Notes: generated from the letters alone by a model not told the origin. A DNA stretch of 39,617 bases from Clostridiales bacterium (GCA_003559415.1 PWLI01000156.1:1-39617), one strand, 5' to 3'; shown: positions 1-8,138, numbered from the stretch's first letter. A program made the numbers and translations.

Positions 1-1045
1 CAAACGCACCATTGCCCTGCCGGGCAAACGCCGGAAGGGCAGCGGCAATTGGCTGGAAGTTAAGGGAGCCCGGGAAAACAATCTCAAATCCATAGATGTG
101 GCCTTCCCCCTGGAAACATTCATCGGCATCACCGGCGTGTCCGGGTCCGGCAAAAGCACATTGGTCACCGAGGTGCTTTACAAGGGGCTGGCCCAAAAGC
201 TGGGCAGGGTCCGGGTCAGACCCGGAGCCCATGACCGGGTGGAAGGACTGGAACATGTGCACAAGGTAATAGAGATTGACCAATCGCCGATTGGGCGCAC
301 ACCCCGGTCAAACCCGGCAACCTATACAGGAGTGTTTGACTATATCCGTGCTTTGTATTCTGAAACATCAGAGGCCAAGGCCCGGGGGTACAAGCCGGGC
401 AGGTTCAGTTTCAATGTCCGGGGCGGCCGCTGTGAGGCCTGCCGGGGTGACGGGATAATCAGGATAGAAATGCATTTCCTGCCCGATGTCTATGTGCCCT
501 GCGAGGTTTGCAACGGCGCCCGCTACAACCGGGAAACGTTGCAGGTGACTTTTAAGGGAAAATCCATAGCTCAGGTGTTGGACATGCAGGTGGAAGAAGC
601 GCTGGAGTTTTTTGCCAATGTCCCCCGCATCCACCGCAAGCTCCAAACCATTTTTGACGTTGGGCTGGGGTATATTAAGCTGGGCCAGCCCGCCACAACG
701 CTGTCTGGCGGCGAGGCCCAGAGGGTCAAGCTGGCCAGCGAGCTCAGTCGCCGTTCCAACGGGGGATCGGTCTATATATTGGATGAGCCGACAACAGGCC
801 TGCACATCGATGATGTCAGCCGGTTGCTTAGGGTGTTGCACCGTCTGGTGGATGAAGGTGCAACAGTGGTGGTAATTGAGCACAACCTGGACGTGGTCAA
901 AAGTGCAGACTACCTGATTGACCTGGGCCCGGAAGGGGGCGATGCCGGTGGGCAGGTGGTGGCTACCGGGACACCGGAACAGGTGGCGGTCAACGCCGAT
1001 TCTTATACCGGCCACTACCTGGGGCCGGTGTTGGCCCGGCGATAA
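1..1045 (+). CDS. uvrA: Excinuclease ABC subunit A, C-terminal part (5' truncated by window edge)
   Basis: UvrA is the DNA-damage recognition ATPase of nucleotide excision repair, acting as a dimer with UvrB. The reading frame is open from base 2, and about 347 residues are visible of a family length near 940, so this is the second ABC module. Visible parts in order: KGARENNL, Walker [10 protein letters not shown], the zinc-binding CEAC...CEVC pair, the ABC signature [15 protein letters not shown], and Walker [12 protein letters not shown] followed by the switch histidine in IEHN. The protein ends normally at TAA. Motifs are intact, so it is probably functional. uvrB is expected upstream, outside the window; uvrC follows after one small gene. 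Confidence 0.97.
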   Translation, partial: KRTIALPGKRRKGSGNWLEVKGARENNLKSIDVAFPLETFIGITGVSGSGKSTLVTEVLYKGLAQKLGRVRVRPGAHDRVEGLEHVHKVIEIDQSPIGRTPRSNPATYTGVFDYIRALYSETSEAKARGYKPGRFSFNVRGGRCEACRGDGIIRIEMHFLPDVYVPCEVCNGARYNRETLQVTFKGKSIAQVLDMQVEEALEFFANVPRIHRKLQTIFDVGLGYIKLGQPATTLSGGEAQRVKLASELSRRSNGGSVYILDEPTTGLHIDDVSRLLRVLHRLVDEGATVVVIEHNLDVVKSADYLIDLGPEGGDAGGQVVATGTPEQVAVNADSYTGHYLGPVLARR

Positions 1046-1065
1046 CTGCGCCGCTGCGTTATTTG

Positions 1066-1074
1066 TGCTATACT
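1066..1074 (+). promoter_or_regulatory. Putative extended -10 promoter for the small membrane protein gene
   Basis: TGCTATACT reads as an extended -10 (TG, one base, TATACT) between the uvrA stop and the next ribosome site at 1094-1100. The -35 at the right distance (CTGCGC) is poor, so this is a moderate prediction. Confidence 0.4.
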
Positions 1075-1105
1075 TAAAACAGTTCTGCCCTTGGGAGGTG
1101 TGGTC

Positions 1106-1552
1106 GTGAATCAAGAGTTGATGGTACTGTTGATTCCCGTGATTCGGACACTGATTATTGTCATGCTGGTAGTTTTAGTGGTGTTTGTGTTTGAGGGGTT
1201 TCGGGAGTTTCGCAAGTATGGCCCCCCAAGGGGGAAATTTCGCCTGAGCAACCTTTCATGGAATGATAAATCACTGACAAAACTTAACTCATTTCTTTAC
1301 AGCGGGTTGTTTTTTGTCGGCCTGGGCGGCGCCTACGGCATAACTGTCTGGGCTGCGTCTCTCAGTTATCTGGGGGAGTTGCAGGGAAGTCTGATTGCGG
1401 TCTGGTTCTTTAGCTTGGCTGCCAGTGCCGCTCTGTTGGTTTTCTCCTTTACCCGTGTGTTGGTGTTGGGAGGAGTGCTGGGTTACTGGTTGTCATGGCT
1501 GGTAAGCCAGAAGCTGGCGGCCAGGGCTGTCAACAGCGATCAGTGCCGATAG
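1106..1552 (+). CDS. Small membrane protein of unknown function between uvrA and uvrC
   Basis: I do not recognise the family. The product is about 148 residues if translation starts at GTG 1106, seven bases after a GGAGGTG ribosome site; a TTG at 1091 lies upstream of that site and is unlikely. Hydrophobic stretches suggest an N-terminal membrane helix (about residues 5-27, rich in V, L and I), then a short basic cytoplasmic-looking loop with FREFRKYGPPRGKFR. Two or three further helices follow at about 65-90, 94-118 and 118-138. No catalytic motif is visible. It lies between two excision-repair genes, but a membrane protein has no evident role there, so the neighbourhood may be incidental. 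A terminator follows. Confidence 0.75.
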   Translation: MNQELMVLLIPVIRTLIIVMLVVLVVFVFEGFREFRKYGPPRGKFRLSNLSWNDKSLTKLNSFLYSGLFFVGLGGAYGITVWAASLSYLGELQGSLIAVWFFSLAASAALLVFSFTRVLVLGGVLGYWLSWLVSQKLAARAVNSDQCR

Positions 1553-1575
1553 ATAGACAAAACAGGGAATTTGCC

Positions 1576-1601
1576 GGGGCCAGCGATGCTGCCCCCTTTT
1601 T
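1576..1601 (+). terminator. Rho-independent terminator after the small membrane protein gene
   Basis: GGGGC-AGC pairs with GCTGCCCC with one bulged C (1581) and a GAT loop (1585-1587), followed by a T run at 1597-1601. Confidence 0.7.
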
Positions 1602-1616
1602 GTGTGCGCAACTCAG

Positions 1617-1625
1617 TGATATAAT
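1617..1625 (+). promoter_or_regulatory. Extended -10 promoter upstream of uvrC
   Basis: TGATATAAT is a perfect extended -10 element. It lies just after the preceding terminator and 16 bases before the uvrC ATG. The expected start point, near 1632, would leave a leader of only about 10 bases that begins at the ribosome site GGGGTGAAG. Confidence 0.55.
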
Positions 1626-1641
1626 CTGATGGGGTGAAGAC

Positions 1642-3453
1642 ATGGAACTGAGCGAGAAGATAAAAACCATCCCCTCGGCCACGGGGGTATATGTGTTTAA
1701 AGATATTGAGGACCGGGTGCTCTATGTGGGCAAGGCCAAGAGCCTGCGCAGCCGGCTTAATTCATATTTCGGCAGCAATGCTCCGGACCCGAAAATACTG
1801 ATGTTGCGTCAGCAGGTTGCTGATGTGGACTATACAGTCACTGCCACCGAGGTGGAGGCGCTGCTGTTGGAGGGGCAGCTGATTAAAAAACACCGGCCCC
1901 GGTTTAATGTCATGCTTAAAGATGACAAGGACTATCCCTTTATCCGCCTCGATGTGACGGAAGAGTTCCCCCGCCTGGAAGTGGTGCGGAAGATGAAAAG
2001 GGACAAGGCCCGTTACTTCGGGCCCTATCCCAATGCCGGTGTGATAAATGAGACGCTGCGCCTGGCCAAAAAACTCTTTCCCCTGCGTTCCTGCAATGAC
2101 TGGCGGGGCAAGCGCCGGCCGTGCCTGAACTTTCATATCCGGCGCTGTGTGGCGCCCTGCAGCGGCAGGGTTTCGCCTGAAGATTACCGGCGCATTGTCG
2201 ACCAAGTCGTCCTCTTTCTTCAGGGCCGCCATCAACATCTGGAAAAACAGTTGCGCCAACAGATGGAAGATGCAGCCCGGAGCCAGCAATTTGAAGCCGC
2301 CGCGGAAATCCGCGACCAGCTGGATGCCCTGGGCAAGCTCACCGCCCGCCAGCGGATTGTTTCTGCCCAGACATGGAACCTGGATGTGTTGGCGGTGAGC
2401 ACCCAGGGGGAAATCGCTGCCGCCCAGCTGATGACTGTCAGAGGAGGCAAGGTGCTGGGCAATGAGTACTTCCGCTTTCGTTCCCAGCCTGCTGCTGACC
2501 CCCGGGAGATGGTAAGCGCCTTTGTCCGCGACCATTACCAGCGGGTGCCGGTGTTGCCCGGAGAAATACTGGTTGAAGCTATGCCCCCGGACAACCTGGC
2601 CCTGGAGTCATGGCTCAGCGAAAAACGGGGGGCTCCGGTTGTGTTGCGGATGCCCCAGCGGGGGCAGAAAAAGCAGTTGCTGGCGCTGGCCCGGGAAAAC
2701 CTGGTGGCCCACATGGACGCTGAGAACAAGGGGGAAGACTCCGCCGGCCCGGAACGCGAAACCCTGCTGGCCCAGGTTCAAGAGCTGCTGGGTCTGGAAG
2801 ATATCCCCTGGCGGATAGAGTGTTATGACATATCCCACATTCAGGGAAGTCAGACTGTAGCATCCATGGTGGTGTTTGAAAGGGGCCAGCCGCTGCGCAG
2901 GGCGTACCGCCGGTTTAAAATCAGGGAGCTCAATTCTCCCGATGATTTTGCAGCCATGGCCCAGGTTGTAAGCCGCCGGTTGGCTGCCCATTCTGAGGGA
3001 AGGGAAGGGTTTTCCACCCTGCCCCAGCTGATTGTCGTGGATGGCGGCAAGGGGCAGCTTTCAGCAGTTGCCGGCGTTCTTTCCCACAACAACTGTGGCG
3101 ATGTCGGCCTGGTTGCCCTGGCCAAACGAGATGAGGAGCTGTTTTTGCCCGGACACCAGCAGCCGCTGGTGTTGGAAAAAGGTGACCCTGCACTGCAGCT
3201 GCTGCAGAGAATCCGGGATGAGGCCCACCGCTTTGCGATTGCCTACCATCGCCGCCTGAGAGAAAAGGAAACTCTTGTGTCGGATCTGGACAGAGTCGCC
3301 GGTGTGGGCCCGGCCCGCCGCCGGGCGCTGCTGCAGGCTTTTGGCAGCATCGATCAGTTGCGGGAAAAGGATGCAGCAGAAATTGCTGCTGTACCGGGCA
3401 TACCCTGGTCTGTGGCAGAGGAAATATACCGCCACTTCCGCAAAAACAAGTGA
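1642..3453 (+). CDS. uvrC: Excinuclease ABC subunit C
   Basis: UvrC makes the two incisions on either side of a lesion after UvrB loading. The 603 residues match the family's usual length. Domains in order: N-terminal GIY-YIG nuclease (about residues 10-95, with GVYVF and LYVGKAKSLRSRL) for the 3' cut; a cysteine-containing linker (LRSCNDWRGKRRPCLNFHIRRC); a UVR motif near 200-235 (FEAAAEIRDQLDAL) that binds UvrB; the RNase H-like nuclease domain with ECYDISHIQGS and VVDGGKGQL for the 5' cut; and a C-terminal helix-hairpin-helix pair (GVGPARRRALL, AAVPGI). The ATG at 1642 follows a GGGGTGAAG ribosome site. It appears monocistronic, with its own promoter and a strong terminator. Confidence 0.98.
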   Translation: MELSEKIKTIPSATGVYVFKDIEDRVLYVGKAKSLRSRLNSYFGSNAPDPKILMLRQQVADVDYTVTATEVEALLLEGQLIKKHRPRFNVMLKDDKDYPFIRLDVTEEFPRLEVVRKMKRDKARYFGPYPNAGVINETLRLAKKLFPLRSCNDWRGKRRPCLNFHIRRCVAPCSGRVSPEDYRRIVDQVVLFLQGRHQHLEKQLRQQMEDAARSQQFEAAAEIRDQLDALGKLTARQRIVSAQTWNLDVLAVSTQGEIAAAQLMTVRGGKVLGNEYFRFRSQPAADPREMVSAFVRDHYQRVPVLPGEILVEAMPPDNLALESWLSEKRGAPVVLRMPQRGQKKQLLALARENLVAHMDAENKGEDSAGPERETLLAQVQELLGLEDIPWRIECYDISHIQGSQTVASMVVFERGQPLRRAYRRFKIRELNSPDDFAAMAQVVSRRLAAHSEGREGFSTLPQLIVVDGGKGQLSAVAGVLSHNNCGDVGLVALAKRDEELFLPGHQQPLVLEKGDPALQLLQRIRDEAHRFAIAYHRRLREKETLVSDLDRVAGVGPARRRALLQAFGSIDQLREKDAAEIAAVPGIPWSVAEEIYRHFRKNK

Positions 3454-3478
3454 CACCGCTTTGGCGGTGTCATTTTTT
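3451..3478 (+). terminator. Bidirectional terminator between convergent uvrC and the ATP-grasp gene
   Basis: Stem GACACCGC/GCGGTGTC (3452-3459 with 3464-3471), extended by one T-A pair, loop TTTG, then a six-T run. The hairpin overlaps the uvrC stop codon on one side and the stop codon (3470-3472) of the minus-strand gene on the other. On the minus strand a five-T run follows a few bases after the stem. Confidence 0.9.
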
Positions 3479-4798
3479 AATAATGAAGTTTGGCAATGCG
3501 AAGCTTTCCACCACCGCCGCAATGGTGTTGTGGCGGCTGGCCCGGGTAAATATGCCTCGAAAGCGGTGATTATACATAAACAGCCCCAACATGAAATTGT
3601 AGTTCTCAAAATTCAGGGAACCGTCCTCCACTGTCAACATTTTTCGCCGGGGCAACAGACAGAATTGCTGAGCCAGGTATGATTCCCCGGTCCACCTGTT
3701 GACCAGCTGTTGCCACTGATCCTTGCTGCAGTCCTTGCCGATGAACACCCCGTGGGCGGCGAACTGGTCATCGGGTTTCAGCACCCAGCGGTCCTTTTCC
3801 TCAACCAGCCTGTCCAGAAATCCCTGGGGAGGAGAGTCGAGCATGACTGTATAGGGTATGTGACGGCCAATAAACGTTTTTTCTGCTTCTGTCAGGAAGG
3901 TCAGGTGTTGGGACATGTGCAATACAGCGAACAGTTTTTTGTTGTGTATAATCTGGGAAACCATGCCGCCGACAACGCAGACATATTGTTCCCGGTATGC
4001 TGTGATAAAGTCCGGTATTTCCTGGGCATAGTGAACAATCCTGGTGGTTGTGGCCCTGCGATAGACCAAGTCAATGGGGGTTGATTGATAATAGAGCTGC
4101 TTCCCCTTGAGTTTCAACTCCCGCAGGTCGCAAATCACTGTATGGTAGCCCCGGGCTTCAAAGCGGGAGCGAAAAACTTCAAATTCACTGGTTGTACCTT
4201 CGCCGGCAAAGTCCGCTATGGCGACGTTTGGTTGATCCGGGCCCCGCCCGCAGTTCCGGTAGTTGGCGATAATGGCCTCTATCCAGGTATCAAAGAGCTC
4301 AAAATCAGAGAAATCTTCCCGGCTTCCAAGTCCTGAAAGGGCCTGGGATGACCCAACTATGTTGTGCAGTTCCCGCACTTCGTTCATACCGGAAGAGCCG
4401 TCGGCGTTGAGCTCACAAAAACGGATATCCCTGTCATCCCGGTGGTAGAACAAGTCAAAACGGGCCATGGGAAAGGGCAGGGGGTAGCCGGGATCCATGA
4501 GCACCAGCTCTTCCATCAGCGGGGGAAATGCAAAGAGTTTGCGAAACTGGCTGTTCTGGCGGTACTGGGCCACAACTTTTTCCAGTATGCCGGCCAGGGT
4601 GTGGGCAATTCGCTCCAGCCGCTGGATGTCATCGGCGGCGAAGAACATGGGCTGGTAGAGAAAATCTATGGGCTTGTCTTTGTATATGGCTGTGGAGTTG
4701 GCAACGGCCTCCTTAACCCGGTGGTAATCATCAATGTACAAATCTGGGTTTGCCAGGACATTTTTTTCAAACTGATGGAAGTACTTGTTTGCCGGCAA
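3470..4798 (-). CDS. Glutathionylspermidine-synthase-like ATP-grasp ligase
   Basis: The protein (about 442 residues) resembles the glutathionylspermidine synthase/circularly permuted ATP-grasp group, whose members form amide bonds by an acyl-phosphate mechanism. Visible support is the segment MARFDLFYHRDDRDIRFCEL followed by NADGSSGMNEV in the first half. Later come WVLKPDDQFAAHGVFIGKDC, which looks like the nucleotide-binding lysine and glycine-rich loop, and LTVEDGSLNFENYNFMLGLF near the end, which could hold metal-binding acidic residues. The chosen start is TTG 4798, eight bases after an AGGGGGT ribosome site and four bases past the upstream stop; ATG 4816 or 4849 would overlap the upstream gene. 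It is translationally linked to the glutamate-cysteine ligase-like gene. It may therefore do the second step of a thiol pathway (a glutathione-synthetase analogue) or conjugate gamma-Glu-Cys to another amine. The substrate is inference. Confidence 0.75.
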   Translation of the reverse strand: MPANKYFHQFEKNVLANPDLYIDDYHRVKEAVANSTAIYKDKPIDFLYQPMFFAADDIQRLERIAHTLAGILEKVVAQYRQNSQFRKLFAFPPLMEELVLMDPGYPLPFPMARFDLFYHRDDRDIRFCELNADGSSGMNEVRELHNIVGSSQALSGLGSREDFSDFELFDTWIEAIIANYRNCGRGPDQPNVAIADFAGEGTTSEFEVFRSRFEARGYHTVICDLRELKLKGKQLYYQSTPIDLVYRRATTTRIVHYAQEIPDFITAYREQYVCVVGGMVSQIIHNKKLFAVLHMSQHLTFLTEAEKTFIGRHIPYTVMLDSPPQGFLDRLVEEKDRWVLKPDDQFAAHGVFIGKDCSKDQWQQLVNRWTGESYLAQQFCLLPRRKMLTVEDGSLNFENYNFMLGLFMYNHRFRGIFTRASRHNTIAAVVESFALPNFIIKK

Positions 4799-4802
4799 TG
4801 GT

Positions 4803-6086
4803 TTACCCCCTTTCATTGTCCACCAGGCACCATTGCAGCGCTTCTGCATGTCCCAGGTGGAGCTGGTTCAGGGTGCGTTGCTTGGGCGTCATGCCCTGGT
4901 TGGCCAGCTCTTTCAATGGCGAGAGAAAGTGCTGTTCATCTGCCGGCAGCGCCCTCTCAGACATTTGCAGCATTTGTTTGAGGCTGTCCAGCACTGTTGC
5001 TCCGCCAACCACGGCATCCAGCCCGCCCTGGATTATTTGACGTTGCCGGTCCAACAGTGATTGCAAGTCATGGTGCTGAGCCTGGGAATAAAGCTCTTGC
5101 AAGTTGTGCTCATCGTAGAGCAACCCCTTCCACAAGGCGATGTAGCCCAGGCTGTGGGGCAAGGGCAGCGAGTCCCCCATGCGAATCTCCAGATAATTGC
5201 GCGCCCGCACATCCAAAAACTGCATGGACAAAACATGTTCCAGCTGTGCCTTATCCAGTTCATGCTGTGCCAGCAATTCTGCCATTGTTGCTTCCCCTGT
5301 GTATAAAAAGCCCTCCGGCGTGCGCAGAATGATGGGAGGGGTGTTGAGAACATGCCGGGCATAGTGTTCATAACTTTCAAGGGCAGTTATGCCGCACCTG
5401 TGGCAGTCACAATCGTTCCAAATCTTGTTGCGGATGCTGCCTCCCGGCCAGGGATTGGCTTCAAAGAAGGGGCTGTTGTCATAACAGGCATAGATCAGGG
5501 GGGTCAGGTAGTTGGCCACCTTCATCTTCTTCCCAAAATCCTCCTGGGTGTCAAAATCCATGCTGACCTGTATGGAAGCAGTTCCCTTCATCATGTTGTG
5601 GGCCAGCTTGCCCCGGCCAGCGAAATACCGGTACATGTACGTGTAGCGCTGCTTGGGCACCATGGGGATGTCGTCAATGGTGCTGCGGGGCTGGTAGCCC
5701 AGCGTTGCCAGCACCAGGCCGTTGTCTGCCAGGACACTATTGATTTCCTTTACAAAAATACGATAGAAATTTTCAATATCTGCCACCCGGGCCTGGGGGG
5801 TGAGACTTATTTCCACCTGGCCTCCCGGCTCCAGGGTTATGACGCCCCAGGGTTTGTGGAGCTGAACCAGGTGCTCGCCTTCGTATACCGGCTGCCAGCC
5901 CAGGGCCGTCATTTGTTTCAGACTGCTTTCCACACCTGGCGAGGCAAAGAAGGAAACTGCCTCCAGGCTGTGTTTTTTTAATATAAAGTGTTCTATTTCC
6001 ACACCCAGGGAAAATTGTTCCCGGGGTGTCTCTGCCTTTTGTATATAGCTTGCAATTGTCTCAACGGCCTGGGTGTAGGTGCTCAT
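4803..6086 (-). CDS. Glutamate-cysteine ligase-like enzyme (GCS2 type)
   Basis: About 427 residues with features of the GCS2/plant-type gamma-glutamylcysteine synthetase family, which joins glutamate and cysteine at the cost of ATP. Seen: FSLGVEIEHFIL near the N-terminus (acidic metal-binding strand), GVITLEPGGQVEISLTPQAR (the typical EPGGQxE strand), the MMKGTASIQVSMDF strand, and LDVRARNYLEIRMGDSLPLP late in the protein. The start is ATG 6086, after the ribosome site GGAGGGAG; ATG 6107 lies upstream of that site. It is first in a two-gene operon with an ATP-grasp ligase. The pair suggests low-molecular-weight thiol synthesis in an organism that also carries TrxR, Trx and a CoA-disulfide-reductase-like protein in this window. 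Related enzymes can use other amino acids, so cysteine specificity is not proven. Confidence 0.8.
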   Translation of the reverse strand: MSTYTQAVETIASYIQKAETPREQFSLGVEIEHFILKKHSLEAVSFFASPGVESSLKQMTALGWQPVYEGEHLVQLHKPWGVITLEPGGQVEISLTPQARVADIENFYRIFVKEINSVLADNGLVLATLGYQPRSTIDDIPMVPKQRYTYMYRYFAGRGKLAHNMMKGTASIQVSMDFDTQEDFGKKMKVANYLTPLIYACYDNSPFFEANPWPGGSIRNKIWNDCDCHRCGITALESYEHYARHVLNTPPIILRTPEGFLYTGEATMAELLAQHELDKAQLEHVLSMQFLDVRARNYLEIRMGDSLPLPHSLGYIALWKGLLYDEHNLQELYSQAQHHDLQSLLDRQRQIIQGGLDAVVGGATVLDSLKQMLQMSERALPADEQHFLSPLKELANQGMTPKQRTLNQLHLGHAEALQWCLVDNERG

Positions 6087-6113
6087 GTTGTCGCTCCCTC
6101 CTGTCATGACTAC

Positions 6114-6119
6114 ATTATA
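6114..6119 (-). promoter_or_regulatory. -10 box of the glutamate-cysteine ligase operon
   Basis: On the minus strand a perfect TATAAT lies 28 bases upstream of the chosen ATG. No good -35 is seen at 16-18 bases spacing, so an activator or an alternative -35 contact may be used. Confidence 0.5.
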
Positions 6120-6190
6120 CTGTAAGTCTGACTTTCCTGCATCCGAAATCTGCGGCGTACTAACTTATTTTTGTAGTAAATCAAGATGCC

Positions 6191-6230
6191 TTTCTTTAAG
6201 TTTATTAAGTTACAAGTAAATTTCTTTAAG
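6191..6230. repeat. Ten-base direct repeat upstream of the DUF2089 operon promoter
   Basis: TTTCTTTAAG occurs at 6191-6200 and again at 6221-6230, a 30-base period or close to three helical turns. The second copy ends seven bases before the -35 box of the operon promoter. The position is typical of an activator site, but no known binder is recognised. The surrounding 6150-6235 segment is clearly more AT-rich than the genes. Confidence 0.6.
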
Positions 6231-6237
6231 CAAGAGG

Positions 6238-6266
6238 TTGCATTTAGCTGCAGGGGTGAGTATAAT
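6238..6266 (+). promoter_or_regulatory. Sigma-A-type promoter of the DUF2089/DUF4097 operon
   Basis: TTGCAT (6238-6243), a 17-base spacer and a perfect TATAAT (6261-6266). The start point would be near 6273, leaving a leader of about 44 bases before the DUF2089 start codon. Confidence 0.8.
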
Positions 6267-6316
6267 GGCACTAAAGAACACTATCTGATTTATTGACTTG
6301 GGAAAGGAGTGTAGAC

Positions 6317-6700
6317 ATGCGCAATCAAATGTTGGGCCGCTGCCCGGTGTGCAACTCCGGGTTGGAGGTAACCAAGCTTCATTGTCCCCATTGTGACACC
6401 GGCATCGAAGGCCGCTTTCAAATCTGCAAGTTTTGTCAGCTTCCCCCCGACCAGAAGGCTTTTGTAGAAGTTTTTATCAAGAGCCGGGGCAACATCAAAG
6501 AGGTGGAAAAAGAGCTGGGTATTTCCTACCCCACAGTAAGAAGCCGGCTGGAAGCAGTTATCGAATCCTTGGGCTATAAGCCTCAGCCAGTGCCCAAGGA
6601 TGATCCTGAGGCCAAGGAAAAACGCAAGACAATTTTGGAAGACCTGAACAGTGGCAAGATAAGCTCAGAAGAAGCCATTGCCAAGCTTCGTGATCTGTAG
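6317..6700 (+). CDS. DUF2089 zinc-ribbon / helix-turn-helix protein
   Basis: About 127 residues; ATG 6317 sits seven bases after a GGAG ribosome site. The N-terminus has three CxxC pairs (C9/C12, C23/C26, C37/C40) that look like zinc ribbons. Then comes a helix-turn-helix-like segment (about 48-85) with NIKEVEKELGISYPTVRSRL. The C-terminal 28 residues (TILEDLNSGKISSEEAIAKL) form a helical motif that reappears in four later genes of the same operon. This layout fits DUF2089, a family of small putative regulators. It is first in the operon, so it may control its own promoter, possibly through the direct repeat upstream. DNA binding is inferred from the fold only. Confidence 0.85.
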   Translation: MRNQMLGRCPVCNSGLEVTKLHCPHCDTGIEGRFQICKFCQLPPDQKAFVEVFIKSRGNIKEVEKELGISYPTVRSRLEAVIESLGYKPQPVPKDDPEAKEKRKTILEDLNSGKISSEEAIAKLRDL

Positions 6701-6729
6701 AAGGGGTTTCTGGGAAAGGAGGGTGTCTG

Positions 6730-7761
6730 ATGACTGACGAAAAGAAAATGATTCTTGATATGCTCAGCCAGGGGAAAATAACTGCCGAAGAAGCACAAAA
6801 CCTGCTGGAAGCCCTGCCTCAGCAGCCGGAAACCAGTCAGGACACTCAGCGCGATGCCACCGGCAAGACTAAGGAAGCACCCCAGTCAATCATGGGGGGT
6901 ATAATGGAATCCATTCGCAGCGGGTTTTCTGGAATCGACTTCTCAGATTTTTCTGTAGAGTTTTCCGACTCCAGCCGCATAACGCTGGAAGAAAGCCATA
7001 GCGGGCAATTTGACAGTCAGCAAGTGGAGCTGGATTTGCAAGCCCGCAACGGCAGCATCAGGGTGGAAAGCTGGGAACAGCCTGAGTATAAGCTGGATGT
7101 AATCAAGCGTGTCAAAGCTGCCACCCGGGAGCAGGCTGAAGATTTGGCTGCCCAGTATTCCTTTGCAAAAATTGCCGGTGACAAACTGCGTGCCGGTGAT
7201 CAGGAATCCAAGAAAAACGGCAAGCGCATCAACGTATCTCTGCGCCTGCGTCTGCCCAAGGGCCACAGCTACACTGGCCTGGTCAAGACAATGAATGGCA
7301 GCATTGACATTTCCGGTTTGGATGTAGACCAATTGGAGATCAGCTCCATGAATGGTTCTGTTAAGTTGGAAGATATCCGGGGCAATGACCTGCAGGCCAA
7401 GACAGTAAATGGCAGCCTGCGCTTGGAAGGCAGCCTGGATTCCGTTTCAGGAAACACCACCAACGGCAGTATTTCACTGTCAAACTTTGCCGAAGACAGC
7501 GAGAATCACTTGGGCACAGTTAACGGTAAAATTGTTGCCAGAGTCCCCGCCCGCAACGATGTGGGCATCAGCGTTCTGGCCAACACCACCTCGGGCTCCA
7601 TAAAAGTATATCACACAAAACTGGAAGGGCTGGAGTCTGAACGAAAGGTGGCATCCCGGAGGTTGGAAGGCCAATCCTCCAACTGGGACCGGGCGACCCA
7701 TCAGGTTGATTTACACCTGAAGTCGGTAAACGGCAGCATCAGAATTGACGATTTGGATTAA
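6730..7761 (+). CDS. DUF4097-family beta-solenoid protein with N-terminal YvlB/SHOCT-like motif
   Basis: A 343-residue protein without signal peptide or membrane segment, starting 8 bases after AAGGAGGG. Residues 4-30 (MILDMLSQGKITAEEAQNLL) are the short motif shared across this operon. From about residue 107 to the end there is a series of turns around NGS (NGSIRVES, NGSIDISG, NGSVKLED, NGSLRLEG, NGSISLSN, NGKIVARV, SGSIKVYH, NGSIRIDD). This is as expected for the DUF4097 single-stranded beta-solenoid. The architecture resembles Bacillus YvlB and the LiaX group linked to envelope stress. No enzyme motif is seen. The likely role is structural or sensory, bound to membrane partners encoded nearby; this is inferred from the related families. 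Confidence 0.85.
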   Translation: MTDEKKMILDMLSQGKITAEEAQNLLEALPQQPETSQDTQRDATGKTKEAPQSIMGGIMESIRSGFSGIDFSDFSVEFSDSSRITLEESHSGQFDSQQVELDLQARNGSIRVESWEQPEYKLDVIKRVKAATREQAEDLAAQYSFAKIAGDKLRAGDQESKKNGKRINVSLRLRLPKGHSYTGLVKTMNGSIDISGLDVDQLEISSMNGSVKLEDIRGNDLQAKTVNGSLRLEGSLDSVSGNTTNGSISLSNFAEDSENHLGTVNGKIVARVPARNDVGISVLANTTSGSIKVYHTKLEGLESERKVASRRLEGQSSNWDRATHQVDLHLKSVNGSIRIDDLD

Positions 7762-7775
7762 AAGGAGGGCTTACA

Positions 7776-8129
7776 GTGGATTGGATTAAAGAGGTTGTCG
7801 TTACCCCTGGATTTGCGCTTGGTGTAGGAGCTTTATTTTTGGTGTTGATTATCAGCTACCATGTGCGACAAATGGCGCTGATCAAGACCGGCTTGATAAA
7901 GAAACCTCTGGCCCGGGTGTGGATGGTGGATTTTGACCGTTTGCGCAGCGGCCTGTGGCTGGCAGCCTTGGGTGGCGTAATTGCAGCAACCATTCGTTAT
8001 GACGATTTTGGCGGTTGGCTCGCCTTTTGGACCCTGGTTGGCCTGTTCGGTGTGGGACAGGTGTTGGCAAGCCTCCTGGGCCGTGACCGCTGGCGCACCA
8101 AGGTTCGCCGCGTCCGGCACTACGATTAG
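7776..8129 (+). CDS. Small membrane protein of the DUF4097 operon, unknown function
   Basis: A 117-residue product starting at GTG 7776, six bases after AAGGAGGG. The family is not recognised. Predicted hydrophobic helices are at about 10-30 (FALGVGALFLVLIISYHV), 52-70 (SGLWLAALGGVIAATIR) and 75-100 (GWLAFWTLVGLFGVGQVLASLL). A basic loop lies between the first two and a basic tail (DRWRTKVRRVRH) ends it. It sits between two DUF4097 proteins with short gaps, so it may be their membrane anchor or signalling partner. In the yvl operons a PspC-like protein takes a comparable place, but no PspC signature is visible here. Confidence 0.8.
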   Translation: MDWIKEVVVTPGFALGVGALFLVLIISYHVRQMALIKTGLIKKPLARVWMVDFDRLRSGLWLAALGGVIAATIRYDDFGGWLAFWTLVGLFGVGQVLASLLGRDRWRTKVRRVRHYD

Positions 8130-8138
8130 GTGGTTGCC

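Noticed and set aside
368-1114. Long open frame on the minus strand opposite uvrA
   Set aside because: No ribosome site or protein family features; it is a shadow of the conserved uvrA reading frame.
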